Shown here in pieces: positions 35,722 through 43,841 of a stretch of 64,000 nt of DNA. This DNA is from Albimonas sp963816545 (GTDB lineage: Bacteria > Pseudomonadota > Alphaproteobacteria > Rhodobacterales > Rhodobacteraceae). A program made the translations under genes and the position numbers. Within the stretch, counting starts at the first letter, position 1. The number at the start of each line of letters is the position of its first letter. The notes beneath the pieces are model-generated. The model saw nothing but the letters and a program-made list of their open reading frames with translations. It did not search any database and was not told the DNA's origin. Location of the stretch: the NCBI GenBank assembly GCA_963816545.1, contig CAWFLE010000005.1:1-64000 (forward strand), given 5' to 3'.

Positions 35722-38700
35722 GTGAGCGCCACGGCGGCCGCGGGCGCGGCGCTGGCGACCTTCCCGCCGAACGCGGCGCTGAGCGCCGTGCATATCGCGA
35801 ACGCGACCTATCGCTGGGTTCGGGTGGCGGACCTCGCCATCCAGCTCGGCATCTGGGCGGATGACCTGCGCAACGGCACCGTCGGCCTCGGCGGCGAGGG
35901 CGGCGACGGCGGCTCGGGCGGGGCGGGCAGCACCTTCTTCGGCGGCGGCGCAGGCGGCGCAGGCGGCCGCGGCGGCGAGAGCGCGCTGGGCGGCACCGAC
36001 GGCGGCGCGGGCGGCGCGGGCGGCGACGGCGGCGCGGGCGGCTTCGGCGCGGGCGGCGGCTCGGGCGGCGCCTCGGGCGCGGCCGGCTCCACCGGGCAGG
36101 GCACGCCCGGCTCGGCCGGCTCGGGCGGCGTGGCGGGCTTCGGCGGCGGTCAGGGCTCCAACGGCGCGGGGCTGCTGGGCGGCGGCGGCTCGGGCTTCGG
36201 CGGCGCGATCTTCGTGCGGTCGGGCGGCAGCCTGGTGATCACCGGCAACAGCACCTTCACCAACAACACCTCGCTCGGCGGTTCCAGCTCCAACGGCGGC
36301 GCCTCGGGCGCCGCGGCGGGCGCGGATCTGTTCGCCATGCGGGGCGCCGACGTCCTGATCGCGCCGGACGACGGCGAGGTGGTCCGGTTCGAGGGCTCCA
36401 TCGCCGACGACAGCGCGGGCAGCTTCTCGGGCGCCTCCAACGCCTCGGGCGCGGGCGCGGACATCCGCATCGGCGGCACCGGCCTCGTGCAGTTCGCGGG
36501 CGCCAACACCTATACCGGCGAGACCCGGATGGAGGGCGGCACGCTCGAGGCCGACCAGGGTGTCGGGCTCAACGTGGACAGCCACCTGCGCTTCGACGGC
36601 GCGGGCGACTTCATGGACGTGGCCACCTCCAACGCGGGCGTGCTGATGACCCGCGGGGTGTTCGTGCGCCGCGTGGGCGACAAGCCGCACCAGGTGTCCT
36701 GGTCCGGCTCCGGCGGCTTCGCGGCCTCCGAGGGGGAACTGGTGCTCAACTTCGGGTCGCTCGGAGGGGCGGCGGGCCAGCAGCTCACGCTCGGGGTGGG
36801 CGGCTTCATCAACTCCGGGGACGTGCTGACCTTCGGGTCCGAGTTCGCGCAGGGCTCGGTGCGGCTGATGAACGACATCGACCTCAACCACGGCATGCTG
36901 GGCATGGCGGTGGTGGACAGCCTGCTGGTGGACGGGGACGGCGCGGTCATAGCGGGGCGTCTCTCCAACGGCGGGCTGGTGGTGGGGGCGAACGGCTATC
37001 TCGGCCGGGCGACCTTCACCGGCGACAACCGGCTCGACATCCTTACGGTTCGCTCCGGCACGGTGCTGACCAGGGAGGGCGACACGGTCGGACGGATGAT
37101 GGACTCCGACGGGCGGATCTACGTGGAAGGCGGCGGCCTGCGGCTCTCGGCGGATGAGATCCTGGACGCCATCATGGTCGCGGACGGGGCGATGCTGGCG
37201 GCCGACGGGAAGGTCACGGCGCAGAGCCTCGACAACACGGGCGGCGCGGTCTTCGCGGGCGAAACCGACATCGTCGCGATCCGCAACGAGACGACGGGCG
37301 CCCTGCGTCTGGCGGGGAACACCACCACGGCGACGGACCTGCAGAACGACGGCGGCGTCTCGCTGGGCGCCGATCTCACGCTGACCGACGCGGCCTCGTT
37401 CCGCAACGCGGGCCAGGTGGATGCGGACGGGGAGCGGACCATCAAGGCGGCGGGCTTCACCGGCGCGGGCTCCATCGTGGTGACGGAAGGGGCGGACCTG
37501 ACGCTCGATCTTTCGGACGGCTCGACCTTCGACGGCGATGCGGCCGGCGCGGGCGCGCTGACCAAGGCCGGCGCGGGCGACTGGACGGTGCGCGGGCATC
37601 TTGCGCAGGAGGGCGGCACGACGGTCGCGGCCGGCGCGATGATCGTGGCCTGGGGGGACCTCGGCGACGCGGCGACGGCGACGGTCGAGGCGGGCGCGCG
37701 GCTGATCTGGCTCACCGGCGACGCCATCGGCGCGCTGGAGAACGACGGCGCGGTCGAGCTGGCCGCGAATCTGGATGTGGCGGCGGGGGTCCGGAACGAT
37801 GGCGATCTCGCCGCGCTCGCGGACGTGGCGCTGACGACGACCGGCCTCTCGGGGTCCGGCCGCGTCGCCATCGACGCGCTCAGCGCGCTGGAGCTGCGGC
37901 AGAGCGGCATGAGCACGTATTCCGGCTCGGTCTCCGGCGGCGTGCTGCGCAAGACCGGCGAGGGCGTGGTCATGTTCGACGGCGCGCAGGGGGCGCTCGC
38001 GGCCTCCCGCGTGGTGGTCGAGGAGGGCGGCCTCGGCATGATGTCCGAGCTGGTGATGCATGACGCGGGCGAGGTGGAGGTGCATGAGGACGCGATGTTC
38101 GGCGCGGCCGAGGCGGCGGATTTCGCCCGTCTCGACAACGCCGGCGACTCGATCTTCTTCGGCGCCGCCGACATCGCCGCGATCCGCAACCAGGCGACCG
38201 GCGAGCTGAGCTTCCAGGGGACGGTCGCCACCGCCTCGGATCTGCTGAACGAGGGCCGCATGGCGCTTGGCGGCGACGCGACGGTCACGGGCGCGGACGT
38301 GGTAAACGACGGCCACCTGCTGGCGGAGGGCGAGCGTCGCATCGACGCCGTCGGCTTCCGCGGCGCGGGCTCCGTGGAGACGGACGGGACGCTGACGCTC
38401 GCGCTCACCGGCGTCTCCACCTATGCCGGCGAGGCGGCGGGCGCGGGCCGGCTGGTCAAGACCGGCGCGGGCGAGTGGACCGCGACGGGCCGGCTGGTCC
38501 AGGAGGGCGGTCTCAAGGTCGAGCAGGGCTCGGTGATCGTGGATCACGGGGACCTGGGCGACGAGGCCGCGATGCGGGTCGAGGCCGACGGCCGCCTCGC
38601 CTGGCGGACGGCGGATGCGGTGGGCGAGGTCTCGTCCTCCGGCCGGACCGAGCTGGGGGCCGACCTCGCGGTCGCCCGCGGCGTGGTCAACGACGGCGCC

Positions 38701-41700
38701 ATGGCGGTGGAGACGGACCTGACGCTTTCCACCACGGGCCTGACCGGCTCGGGCTCGGTGGAGATCGCGCCGGGCCATGCGCTGACCCTCTCCCAGAGCG
38801 GGGCGAGCGCCTATGCCGGCTCGGTCTCGGGCGGCGAACTGCGCAAGACCGGCGCGGGCGAGGTGACGCTGAACGGCGCCGCCCGGTCCGTGGCTCCGGC
38901 AAAGATAGTGGTGGAGACGGGCGGCGTCCGCTTCGCCACGGCCAATGTCGCGGCGGCGACGGGGCAGGTCGAGGTGGCGCAGGGCGCGCATCTGACGGCG
39001 ACGGCGGCGGTGGACATCGACCGGCTGACCAACGCCGGCACGGCCATCTTCTCGGCCGCGGCCGACGTGGCGGCGATCCGCAACGAGGCCACCGGCGCGC
39101 TGCGCTTCTCGGCCGCGGCCACCAGCGCCTCGGATCTGGTGAACGACGGGGAGGTCTCGCTCGGCGGCGATCTCTCGCTGACCGGCACGGCGGCCTTCGC
39201 TCACGGCGGCGGGCTGGACGTGGACGGGGTGCGCCGCATCTCGGCCACGGGCTTCCGCGGCGCGGGCGACGTGACCATCGGCGAGGGCGACGCGCTGACC
39301 CTCGCCCTGACCGGCGCCTCCACGTTCGACGGGGACGTCGCGGGCGCCGGCCGGCTGACGAAGACCGGGGTCGGGATCTGGACCGTGCGGGGCGCGATCG
39401 CGCAGGCGGGCGGAACCACCGTTTCGGGCGGCGGGATCGTGGTGGACGGCGGCGACCTCGGCGACGGGGCGACGGTGATGGTGGGCCGGGACGGGACGCT
39501 CGACTGGCGGACGACGGACGCCATCGGCGCGCTGTCGAACGCGGGCCGGGTCGGGGCCAATGCGGCGCTTTCGGTGCGCGGCGATCTCGGCAACGCGGGA
39601 ACGGCGGCCTTCCGGGGCCAGACCGCGGTGGGCGGCGCGCTGGGCAACCAGGGCTCGGCGACCTTCGCGGCCCGGACCACGGTCGCACGCAACGCGACGA
39701 ACTCGGGGACGCTCGCGGCGGCCTCCAGCCTGTCGGTCGGCGGGGCGTTGGCCAACTCGGGCACGATGACCGTCGCCTCCGGCCTCGCGGTCGGCGGGAA
39801 CGCGACCAACACGGGCGACATGGGGCTGGCCTCCGGCGTCGCCGTGGGCGGGGACCTCGCGAACCGCGGGACCCTGCGGATCGGCGGCGCCTCGACCGTC
39901 GCGGGCAAGGCGTCCAACGCCGGGTCCATGACGCTGGCCGCCGATCTCTCGGTCGCCGGCGGGCTCGTCAATGACGGGCGGGTCGGCGTGACGACGGACG
40001 TCAAGGTCGCGACGAAGGCGCTGACGGGCAAGGGCTCGGTGGACGTGGCGGCGGGGCGGACCCTGCGGCTCGACCAGTCCGGGAACGGCGTCTATTCCGG
40101 CGCCATGTCCGGCGGCGGCACGCTGGTGAAGGCCGGGAAGGGCGCTCTCGCCCTCGACGGCAAGCAGCGCAGCGTGGCGGTGGACCTGATCCGCATCGAG
40201 GGGGGCGAGCTCTCGCTCAACTCCGCCTTCGTGCTCGGCAAGCAGGTGGACGTGGACGTCCTGAACCTCGGGACGCTGAGCCTCGTCTCCGGCGACCAGC
40301 AGATCGACGTCCTGACGGGCGCGGGCCTGCTGGCGCTGGGCGAGAACACCCTCTCCATCAACGAGGGCGGCGAGTTCTCGGGCGTGGTCACGGGCTCCGG
40401 CTCCCTCCGGGTGGCGGGCGGCGACTTCAACGTCGGCGGCGACATCACCTCCGAGGAAGGGTCGTTCGACGTGGAGACCGGCAGCCACGTCACGGTGGGC
40501 GGCGGCAAGTCGATCGCCACGCCGACGGTCAACGTGAAGGGCGGCATGCTCGAGATCTCGGGCAAGGTCGACACCGGCGAGGTCACGGTCGCCTCGGGCG
40601 GTACGATCCAGCTGGGCGGCGACGGCGAGTACAGCGAGCTGGAGACCGGGGAGACCTCGGTCGGCGGCGGGAACGCGTCCATACGCGGCAACGGCTCCGT
40701 CTCCGGGCGGACCCGGTTCGAGGACGGCGGCGAGCTTCGCCCCGGCAACTCTCCGGGCCGGATCGACTTCGCGGACCTGACGCTCGGCGCCGGCTCGCTC
40801 ACGGTGATGGAGTACATCGTGACGGGCGGCGTGCCGGCCTGGGACGTGGTCGGGGTCTCGGGCGACCTCGAGATCGATCCGCAGGCGGTGCTGACGCTGG
40901 ACGCTCCGGGCGGCGAGACGCTGGCCCTGGGCGAGAGCTTCCGGATCTTCGAGGTGGATCCGGGCCGGACCTCCGGCGCCTTCGGGCAGGTGAACTCGGG
41001 CTTCGGCGGCGACGTGCTGCTGAGCCTCGCCACCGGCACGGTGGTCGGCCTCGGGAACCGCGACGCGGACACGTTCTTCGCCGCGGCGACCGAGGGGGCC
41101 AACGACCGGCGCATGGTCCGTGCCCTGACCGTGGATGCGGCGGGCGAGACCCAGATCTGGGGCGGCCGTCTGGCCGAGGCCCTGGCGTCGGCCCAGGCTT
41201 CGGGCGGCTCGGCGGCGGCGGCGCAGGTCTTCGACCTCGCCTCGCCGGAGGCCTATGCCGGCCTCGGCGCAGCCGCGAACTTCGCCCTGCGGCGGGGGAT
41301 GCCGACGCCGGCGCTCGAAGGTCGGGCGCTGGCGATGTCGGGGTCCAAGGCCGGGATCGACTCGGATGCGGGCTCGAACCAGGTCGGCTTCGACGTGGAC
41401 TCCTCCTTCGGGGGGGTCGGGGGCGCGCTGGATCTCGGGCCGGTGGTGCTCTCGGGCGCGGTCGGCTACGTGGGCGGCGAGGTTTCGTCCGACTTCTTCC
41501 GGGCGGATCTGTCGGGGCTGGGCTTCCAGGTCGCGGCGGCGGCGCCGGTTCCGGCGGCCTCCGGGCTCTCGGTCACGGGGCGCTTCGCCTTCGCCAACCT
41601 CGACGCCTCCGGCACGCGCCGGACGCTGGGCGGGACCGCGCGGTTCGAGGATGTGGGGACCACCTCCCGCCTCTTCGGAATCGGCCTCGACTGGCAGCGC

Positions 41701-42120
41701 CGGATGGGCGCCACCACCTTCGGGGTCTCGGCCGAGTATCTGCACGTCTCCGACGACGTGGACGCGGTGACCGAGCGGGCCGGGGTTCTCGACGCCCAGG
41801 CCGTCTCGGGCCAGTCCTACTCGGCGGGGCTCGCGGATCTCGGGGTGCGGGTCCGGCGGCAGGTGACGCCGGCGCTCGGGCTCTCGGCCTCGATCGGGAC
41901 CACGCTGCGCCTGTCGGGCGGGGAGCGGGAGGTCACGGGCGGCCTCGCCTCCGAGACGCCGCGCTACACCCTGACGAACGGCGGCCTGCCGGACGCCGAG
42001 GTGCGGGTCGGGCTTGGCGGGGACGTGCGGCTCTTCGAGAACGGCGCCCTTCGCGCCGAGGTCGCGGCCGGCGCCCATGCCGACGTGTCCTACGGCGCCT
42101 CGCTGGAGATCCGGTTCTGA
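35722..42120 (+). CDS. Giant autotransporter, repeat passenger and beta-barrel
   Basis: 2,132 residues from a GTG immediately after the TAG, in the same frame as the upstream part. The GTG has no good ribosome site, which argues for one continuous gene. Order: a Gly/Ala-rich block (about 35878-36213); an autotransporter-associated beta-strand repeat (FAGANTYTGETRMEGGTLEA); three long repeats of about 300 residues; eight 18-residue rungs; further PATR-like repeats (GVYSGAMSGGGTLVKAG). The C-terminal autotransporter barrel starts at about 41300 and ends in EIRF with the terminal Phe expected for BAM recognition. Function: a surface-exposed or secreted adhesin-like passenger. No protease motif is seen, and the N-terminal signal lies in the upstream part. 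Confidence 0.88.
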   Translation: MSATAAAGAALATFPPNAALSAVHIANATYRWVRVADLAIQLGIWADDLRNGTVGLGGEGGDGGSGGAGSTFFGGGAGGAGGRGGESALGGTDGGAGGAGGDGGAGGFGAGGGSGGASGAAGSTGQGTPGSAGSGGVAGFGGGQGSNGAGLLGGGGSGFGGAIFVRSGGSLVITGNSTFTNNTSLGGSSSNGGASGAAAGADLFAMRGADVLIAPDDGEVVRFEGSIADDSAGSFSGASNASGAGADIRIGGTGLVQFAGANTYTGETRMEGGTLEADQGVGLNVDSHLRFDGAGDFMDVATSNAGVLMTRGVFVRRVGDKPHQVSWSGSGGFAASEGELVLNFGSLGGAAGQQLTLGVGGFINSGDVLTFGSEFAQGSVRLMNDIDLNHGMLGMAVVDSLLVDGDGAVIAGRLSNGGLVVGANGYLGRATFTGDNRLDILTVRSGTVLTREGDTVGRMMDSDGRIYVEGGGLRLSADEILDAIMVADGAMLAADGKVTAQSLDNTGGAVFAGETDIVAIRNETTGALRLAGNTTTATDLQNDGGVSLGADLTLTDAASFRNAGQVDADGERTIKAAGFTGAGSIVVTEGADLTLDLSDGSTFDGDAAGAGALTKAGAGDWTVRGHLAQEGGTTVAAGAMIVAWGDLGDAATATVEAGARLIWLTGDAIGALENDGAVELAANLDVAAGVRNDGDLAALADVALTTTGLSGSGRVAIDALSALELRQSGMSTYSGSVSGGVLRKTGEGVVMFDGAQGALAASRVVVEEGGLGMMSELVMHDAGEVEVHEDAMFGAAEAADFARLDNAGDSIFFGAADIAAIRNQATGELSFQGTVATASDLLNEGRMALGGDATVTGADVVNDGHLLAEGERRIDAVGFRGAGSVETDGTLTLALTGVSTYAGEAAGAGRLVKTGAGEWTATGRLVQEGGLKVEQGSVIVDHGDLGDEAAMRVEADGRLAWRTADAVGEVSSSGRTELGADLAVARGVVNDGAMAVETDLTLSTTGLTGSGSVEIAPGHALTLSQSGASAYAGSVSGGELRKTGAGEVTLNGAARSVAPAKIVVETGGVRFATANVAAATGQVEVAQGAHLTATAAVDIDRLTNAGTAIFSAAADVAAIRNEATGALRFSAAATSASDLVNDGEVSLGGDLSLTGTAAFAHGGGLDVDGVRRISATGFRGAGDVTIGEGDALTLALTGASTFDGDVAGAGRLTKTGVGIWTVRGAIAQAGGTTVSGGGIVVDGGDLGDGATVMVGRDGTLDWRTTDAIGALSNAGRVGANAALSVRGDLGNAGTAAFRGQTAVGGALGNQGSATFAARTTVARNATNSGTLAAASSLSVGGALANSGTMTVASGLAVGGNATNTGDMGLASGVAVGGDLANRGTLRIGGASTVAGKASNAGSMTLAADLSVAGGLVNDGRVGVTTDVKVATKALTGKGSVDVAAGRTLRLDQSGNGVYSGAMSGGGTLVKAGKGALALDGKQRSVAVDLIRIEGGELSLNSAFVLGKQVDVDVLNLGTLSLVSGDQQIDVLTGAGLLALGENTLSINEGGEFSGVVTGSGSLRVAGGDFNVGGDITSEEGSFDVETGSHVTVGGGKSIATPTVNVKGGMLEISGKVDTGEVTVASGGTIQLGGDGEYSELETGETSVGGGNASIRGNGSVSGRTRFEDGGELRPGNSPGRIDFADLTLGAGSLTVMEYIVTGGVPAWDVVGVSGDLEIDPQAVLTLDAPGGETLALGESFRIFEVDPGRTSGAFGQVNSGFGGDVLLSLATGTVVGLGNRDADTFFAAATEGANDRRMVRALTVDAAGETQIWGGRLAEALASAQASGGSAAAAQVFDLASPEAYAGLGAAANFALRRGMPTPALEGRALAMSGSKAGIDSDAGSNQVGFDVDSSFGGVGGALDLGPVVLSGAVGYVGGEVSSDFFRADLSGLGFQVAAAAPVPAASGLSVTGRFAFANLDASGTRRTLGGTARFEDVGTTSRLFGIGLDWQRRMGATTFGVSAEYLHVSDDVDAVTERAGVLDAQAVSGQSYSAGLADLGVRVRRQVTPALGLSASIGTTLRLSGGEREVTGGLASETPRYTLTNGGLPDAEVRVGLGGDVRLFENGALRAEVAAGAHADVSYGASLEIRF
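35878..36213 (+). repeat. Gly-rich low-complexity block in autotransporter
   Basis: Over 100 residues composed largely of GGxGG and GGAGG units encoded by GGCGGC-type codons. It lies in the passenger just before the first beta-strand repeat. Such blocks are prone to slippage and to assembly error, and the in-frame TAG lies 160 bases upstream of it. Confidence 0.8.
37204..39573 (+). repeat. Three tandem repeats of about 900 bp in the autotransporter passenger
   Basis: Unit landmarks recur in order. AAIRNxATG with DLxNxG is followed by GFRGAGSV, by GAGRLxKTGAGxWT, by GGxxVxxGxxIVxxGDLGD, by WRTxDAIGxL, by LTTTGLxGSG, by QSGxSxYxGSVSGG, and by LRKTG. The WT tryptophan codons lie at 37582, 38476 and 39379, so the periods are 894 and 903 bp (298 and 301 residues). 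The copies differ by many substitutions, so they are old duplications kept by selection for the fold. Confidence 0.85.
39574..40005 (+). repeat. Eight exact-length 18-residue (54-bp) beta-solenoid rungs
   Basis: Eight consecutive 18-residue units follow the pattern VxGxLxNxGTxxxxSxLx: for example VGGALGNQGSATFAARTT, VGGALANSGTMTVASGLA, VGGNATNTGDMGLASGVA and VAGGLVNDGRVGVTTDVK. No unit has an insertion or deletion. This suggests a regular two-sheet solenoid with an asparagine ladder at position 7. Confidence 0.8.
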
Positions 42121-42163
42121 CCGGCCGGCCCGGCCCCTGCGGTCGGGCTTCCTGAACACGATG

Positions 42164-42200
42164 AGGGCCGGGCGACGATGTCGCCCGGCCCTTTGCATTT
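42164..42200 (+). terminator. Strong intrinsic terminator after the autotransporter
   Basis: A perfect 13-bp stem, AGGGCCGGGCGAC (42164-42176) with its complement (42180-42192), loop GAT, then TTGCATTT. It isolates the autotransporter from the ATP-grasp operon. Confidence 0.8.
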
Positions 42201-42596
42201 GCCGCCTGGGGATCGGCAGACGCCGCAGGCTGCCGGGGTTTTCGGGAACGCGCGGGCGCCGCGCCGAGGGTTTGGAAAGATTTTCTCGGCAGGAGAGCAT
42301 CGGCCGGGCGCCATCGGCGAAGGGCTGCGGGCTGGCGGATTTCACCGGCTCATCGCCGGATAGGGCGACGAACCGCGGGGCTCGGCGCCCGCGAGGTTGG
42401 AGGCGTAGCGGCCGCGCCATGCGGCCGCCCCAATTTGCCTGCGGCCGCGATCGCTCTAGCGTAAGGGCTACATGATCATCACCCGTCCCGCCCCGTTTGC
42501 CGTGGCCGCATGGCTGCGACGGGGCGGTCGCATCCGATTCTCCGCCATGCGCATGATCGAGCGCCGGAGTTTCCAGAGGAAAGGAGTTCGCCCCGA
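42201..42596. other. Leader of the ATP-grasp operon
   Basis: 396 bases with no gene I can support. A frame reads in from upstream (from 42510) and joins the ATP-grasp gene, but it has no conserved character before 42597. The operon promoter should be here. I see no clear -35/-10 pair. Confidence 0.4.
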
Positions 42597-43820
42597 ATGG
42601 AGAAGAACCCGGACAAAGGATACGTCGCGATCCTGGGCTGGAGCCTCAGCGCGATCGACGCGATCGACCGCTTCGACAGGCGCTATGTGATCGTGGCGCC
42701 GAAATGGGCGGAAGCCTATGCGAAGGAGCACGGTATCCCCTTCATCGCTTGGGATTTCGACAGGCTGAACGAGCGTTCCCACGAGATCGCGCACATCCTC
42801 AAGGAGGAGGGCTGCGACGTCGCCATCCCGCTCTACGAGGAAACGGTGGAGTGGGCCGGCGCCATCAACTCCGTTCTGCTGAACAATCCGCGGCTGCTCG
42901 GCCAGTCCATGCTGTTCCGCGACAAGTCGCTGATGAAGCGGCGGGCGCAGCTTGCCGGCATCCGCGTCGGGATCTTCGAGGAGGCTGACAACCATGCCGA
43001 CGTGATCCGCTTCCTGAAGCGCGTGAACCAGACGCTGCTGAAGCTGGACGGCGACGTGAACGACCCGATCCACTTCAAGGCCTTCGACAAGGCCGGCTGC
43101 CTCGGGCACCGCACCATCCGCACGGTGGAGGACGTGGACTCCATCTCCAACGATGAATTCCCGGCGCTGCTGGAGAGCCATCTGGACGGGTGGGAATTCG
43201 CGGTGGAGGCATGGATCAAGGACCGCAAGATCCAGTTCCTGAACATCTCGGAATACGTCACGCTCGGCTATTCGGTGTTCGTGCCGGCCACGCCGGAGCT
43301 GGAGAGCTGGCGCAACCTGATCACCAAGCAGATCGAGAAGCTGATCGAGGCCTTCGACATCGATTTCGGCTTCATCCACCCGGAATATTTCGTGACCTCC
43401 GACGGCACCATGTACTTCGGCGAGGTCGCCTACCGCCCGCCCGGCTTCAACGCGCTGGAGCTGATCGAGCGCGCCTACGGCTTCAACGGCTACCAGGGCA
43501 TCGTCGCCTGTTTCGACCCGAAGACGAAGCAGGAGGAGCTGGACGCCATGTTCCCGGAGCCTGTGACCGGCGCCAAGGGCCATGCCGGCTGCTTCGGGGC
43601 CTATCCGCGCCGGCGGGTGGTCAGCGAGATGCGCATCCCAGAGGAGACGCAGAACCACCCGTACTTCGAATCCCATGAGCTGGCTCAGCCGATGGAGCAG
43701 AAGGTCACGAAACGCACGGCTTTCGGAACTCATTGGGGTCTGGTCTACTTCTTCGGGGACAATCCCCACCAGCTCCGCGACCTCCTGAAGGCGCAGGAGG
43801 AGCTGGACTTTTACGTCTGA
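42597..43820 (+). CDS. ATP-grasp domain protein, predicted amide/peptide ligase
   Basis: A 407-residue protein. An N-terminal Rossmann-like preATP-grasp domain (YVAILGWSLSAIDAIDRFDRRYVIVAPKW, about 1-110) comes first. The ATP-grasp fold follows, with LMKRRAQLAGI, an ATP-binding Lys in QTLLKLDGDV, the second lobe WEFAVEAWIKDRKIQFLNISEY, and the metal/phosphate motif DFGFIHPEYF. FGEVAYRPPGFNALE supplies the E-x-x-R pair of carboxylate-amine/thiol ligases. It would activate a carboxylate as acyl phosphate and couple it to an amine. Substrates are unknown. AAGGAG lies ten bases before the ATG at 42597. The next gene starts 21 bp after the stop, so they form a two-gene operon. It lacks the extra domains of carbamoyl-phosphate synthase or D-Ala ligase. 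Confidence 0.82.
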   Translation: MEKNPDKGYVAILGWSLSAIDAIDRFDRRYVIVAPKWAEAYAKEHGIPFIAWDFDRLNERSHEIAHILKEEGCDVAIPLYEETVEWAGAINSVLLNNPRLLGQSMLFRDKSLMKRRAQLAGIRVGIFEEADNHADVIRFLKRVNQTLLKLDGDVNDPIHFKAFDKAGCLGHRTIRTVEDVDSISNDEFPALLESHLDGWEFAVEAWIKDRKIQFLNISEYVTLGYSVFVPATPELESWRNLITKQIEKLIEAFDIDFGFIHPEYFVTSDGTMYFGEVAYRPPGFNALELIERAYGFNGYQGIVACFDPKTKQEELDAMFPEPVTGAKGHAGCFGAYPRRRVVSEMRIPEETQNHPYFESHELAQPMEQKVTKRTAFGTHWGLVYFFGDNPHQLRDLLKAQEELDFYV

Positions 43821-43841
43821 TCCGCCGGAGCAGCCCCTTTC

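Noticed and set aside
35494..42420. A 2,308-codon open frame on the minus strand opposite the autotransporter
   Set aside because: Its translation is a low-complexity Arg/Ala/Gly/His-rich string. It exists only because GC-rich codons of the autotransporter leave no stops in the antisense frame, and it has no domain, signal or ribosome site.
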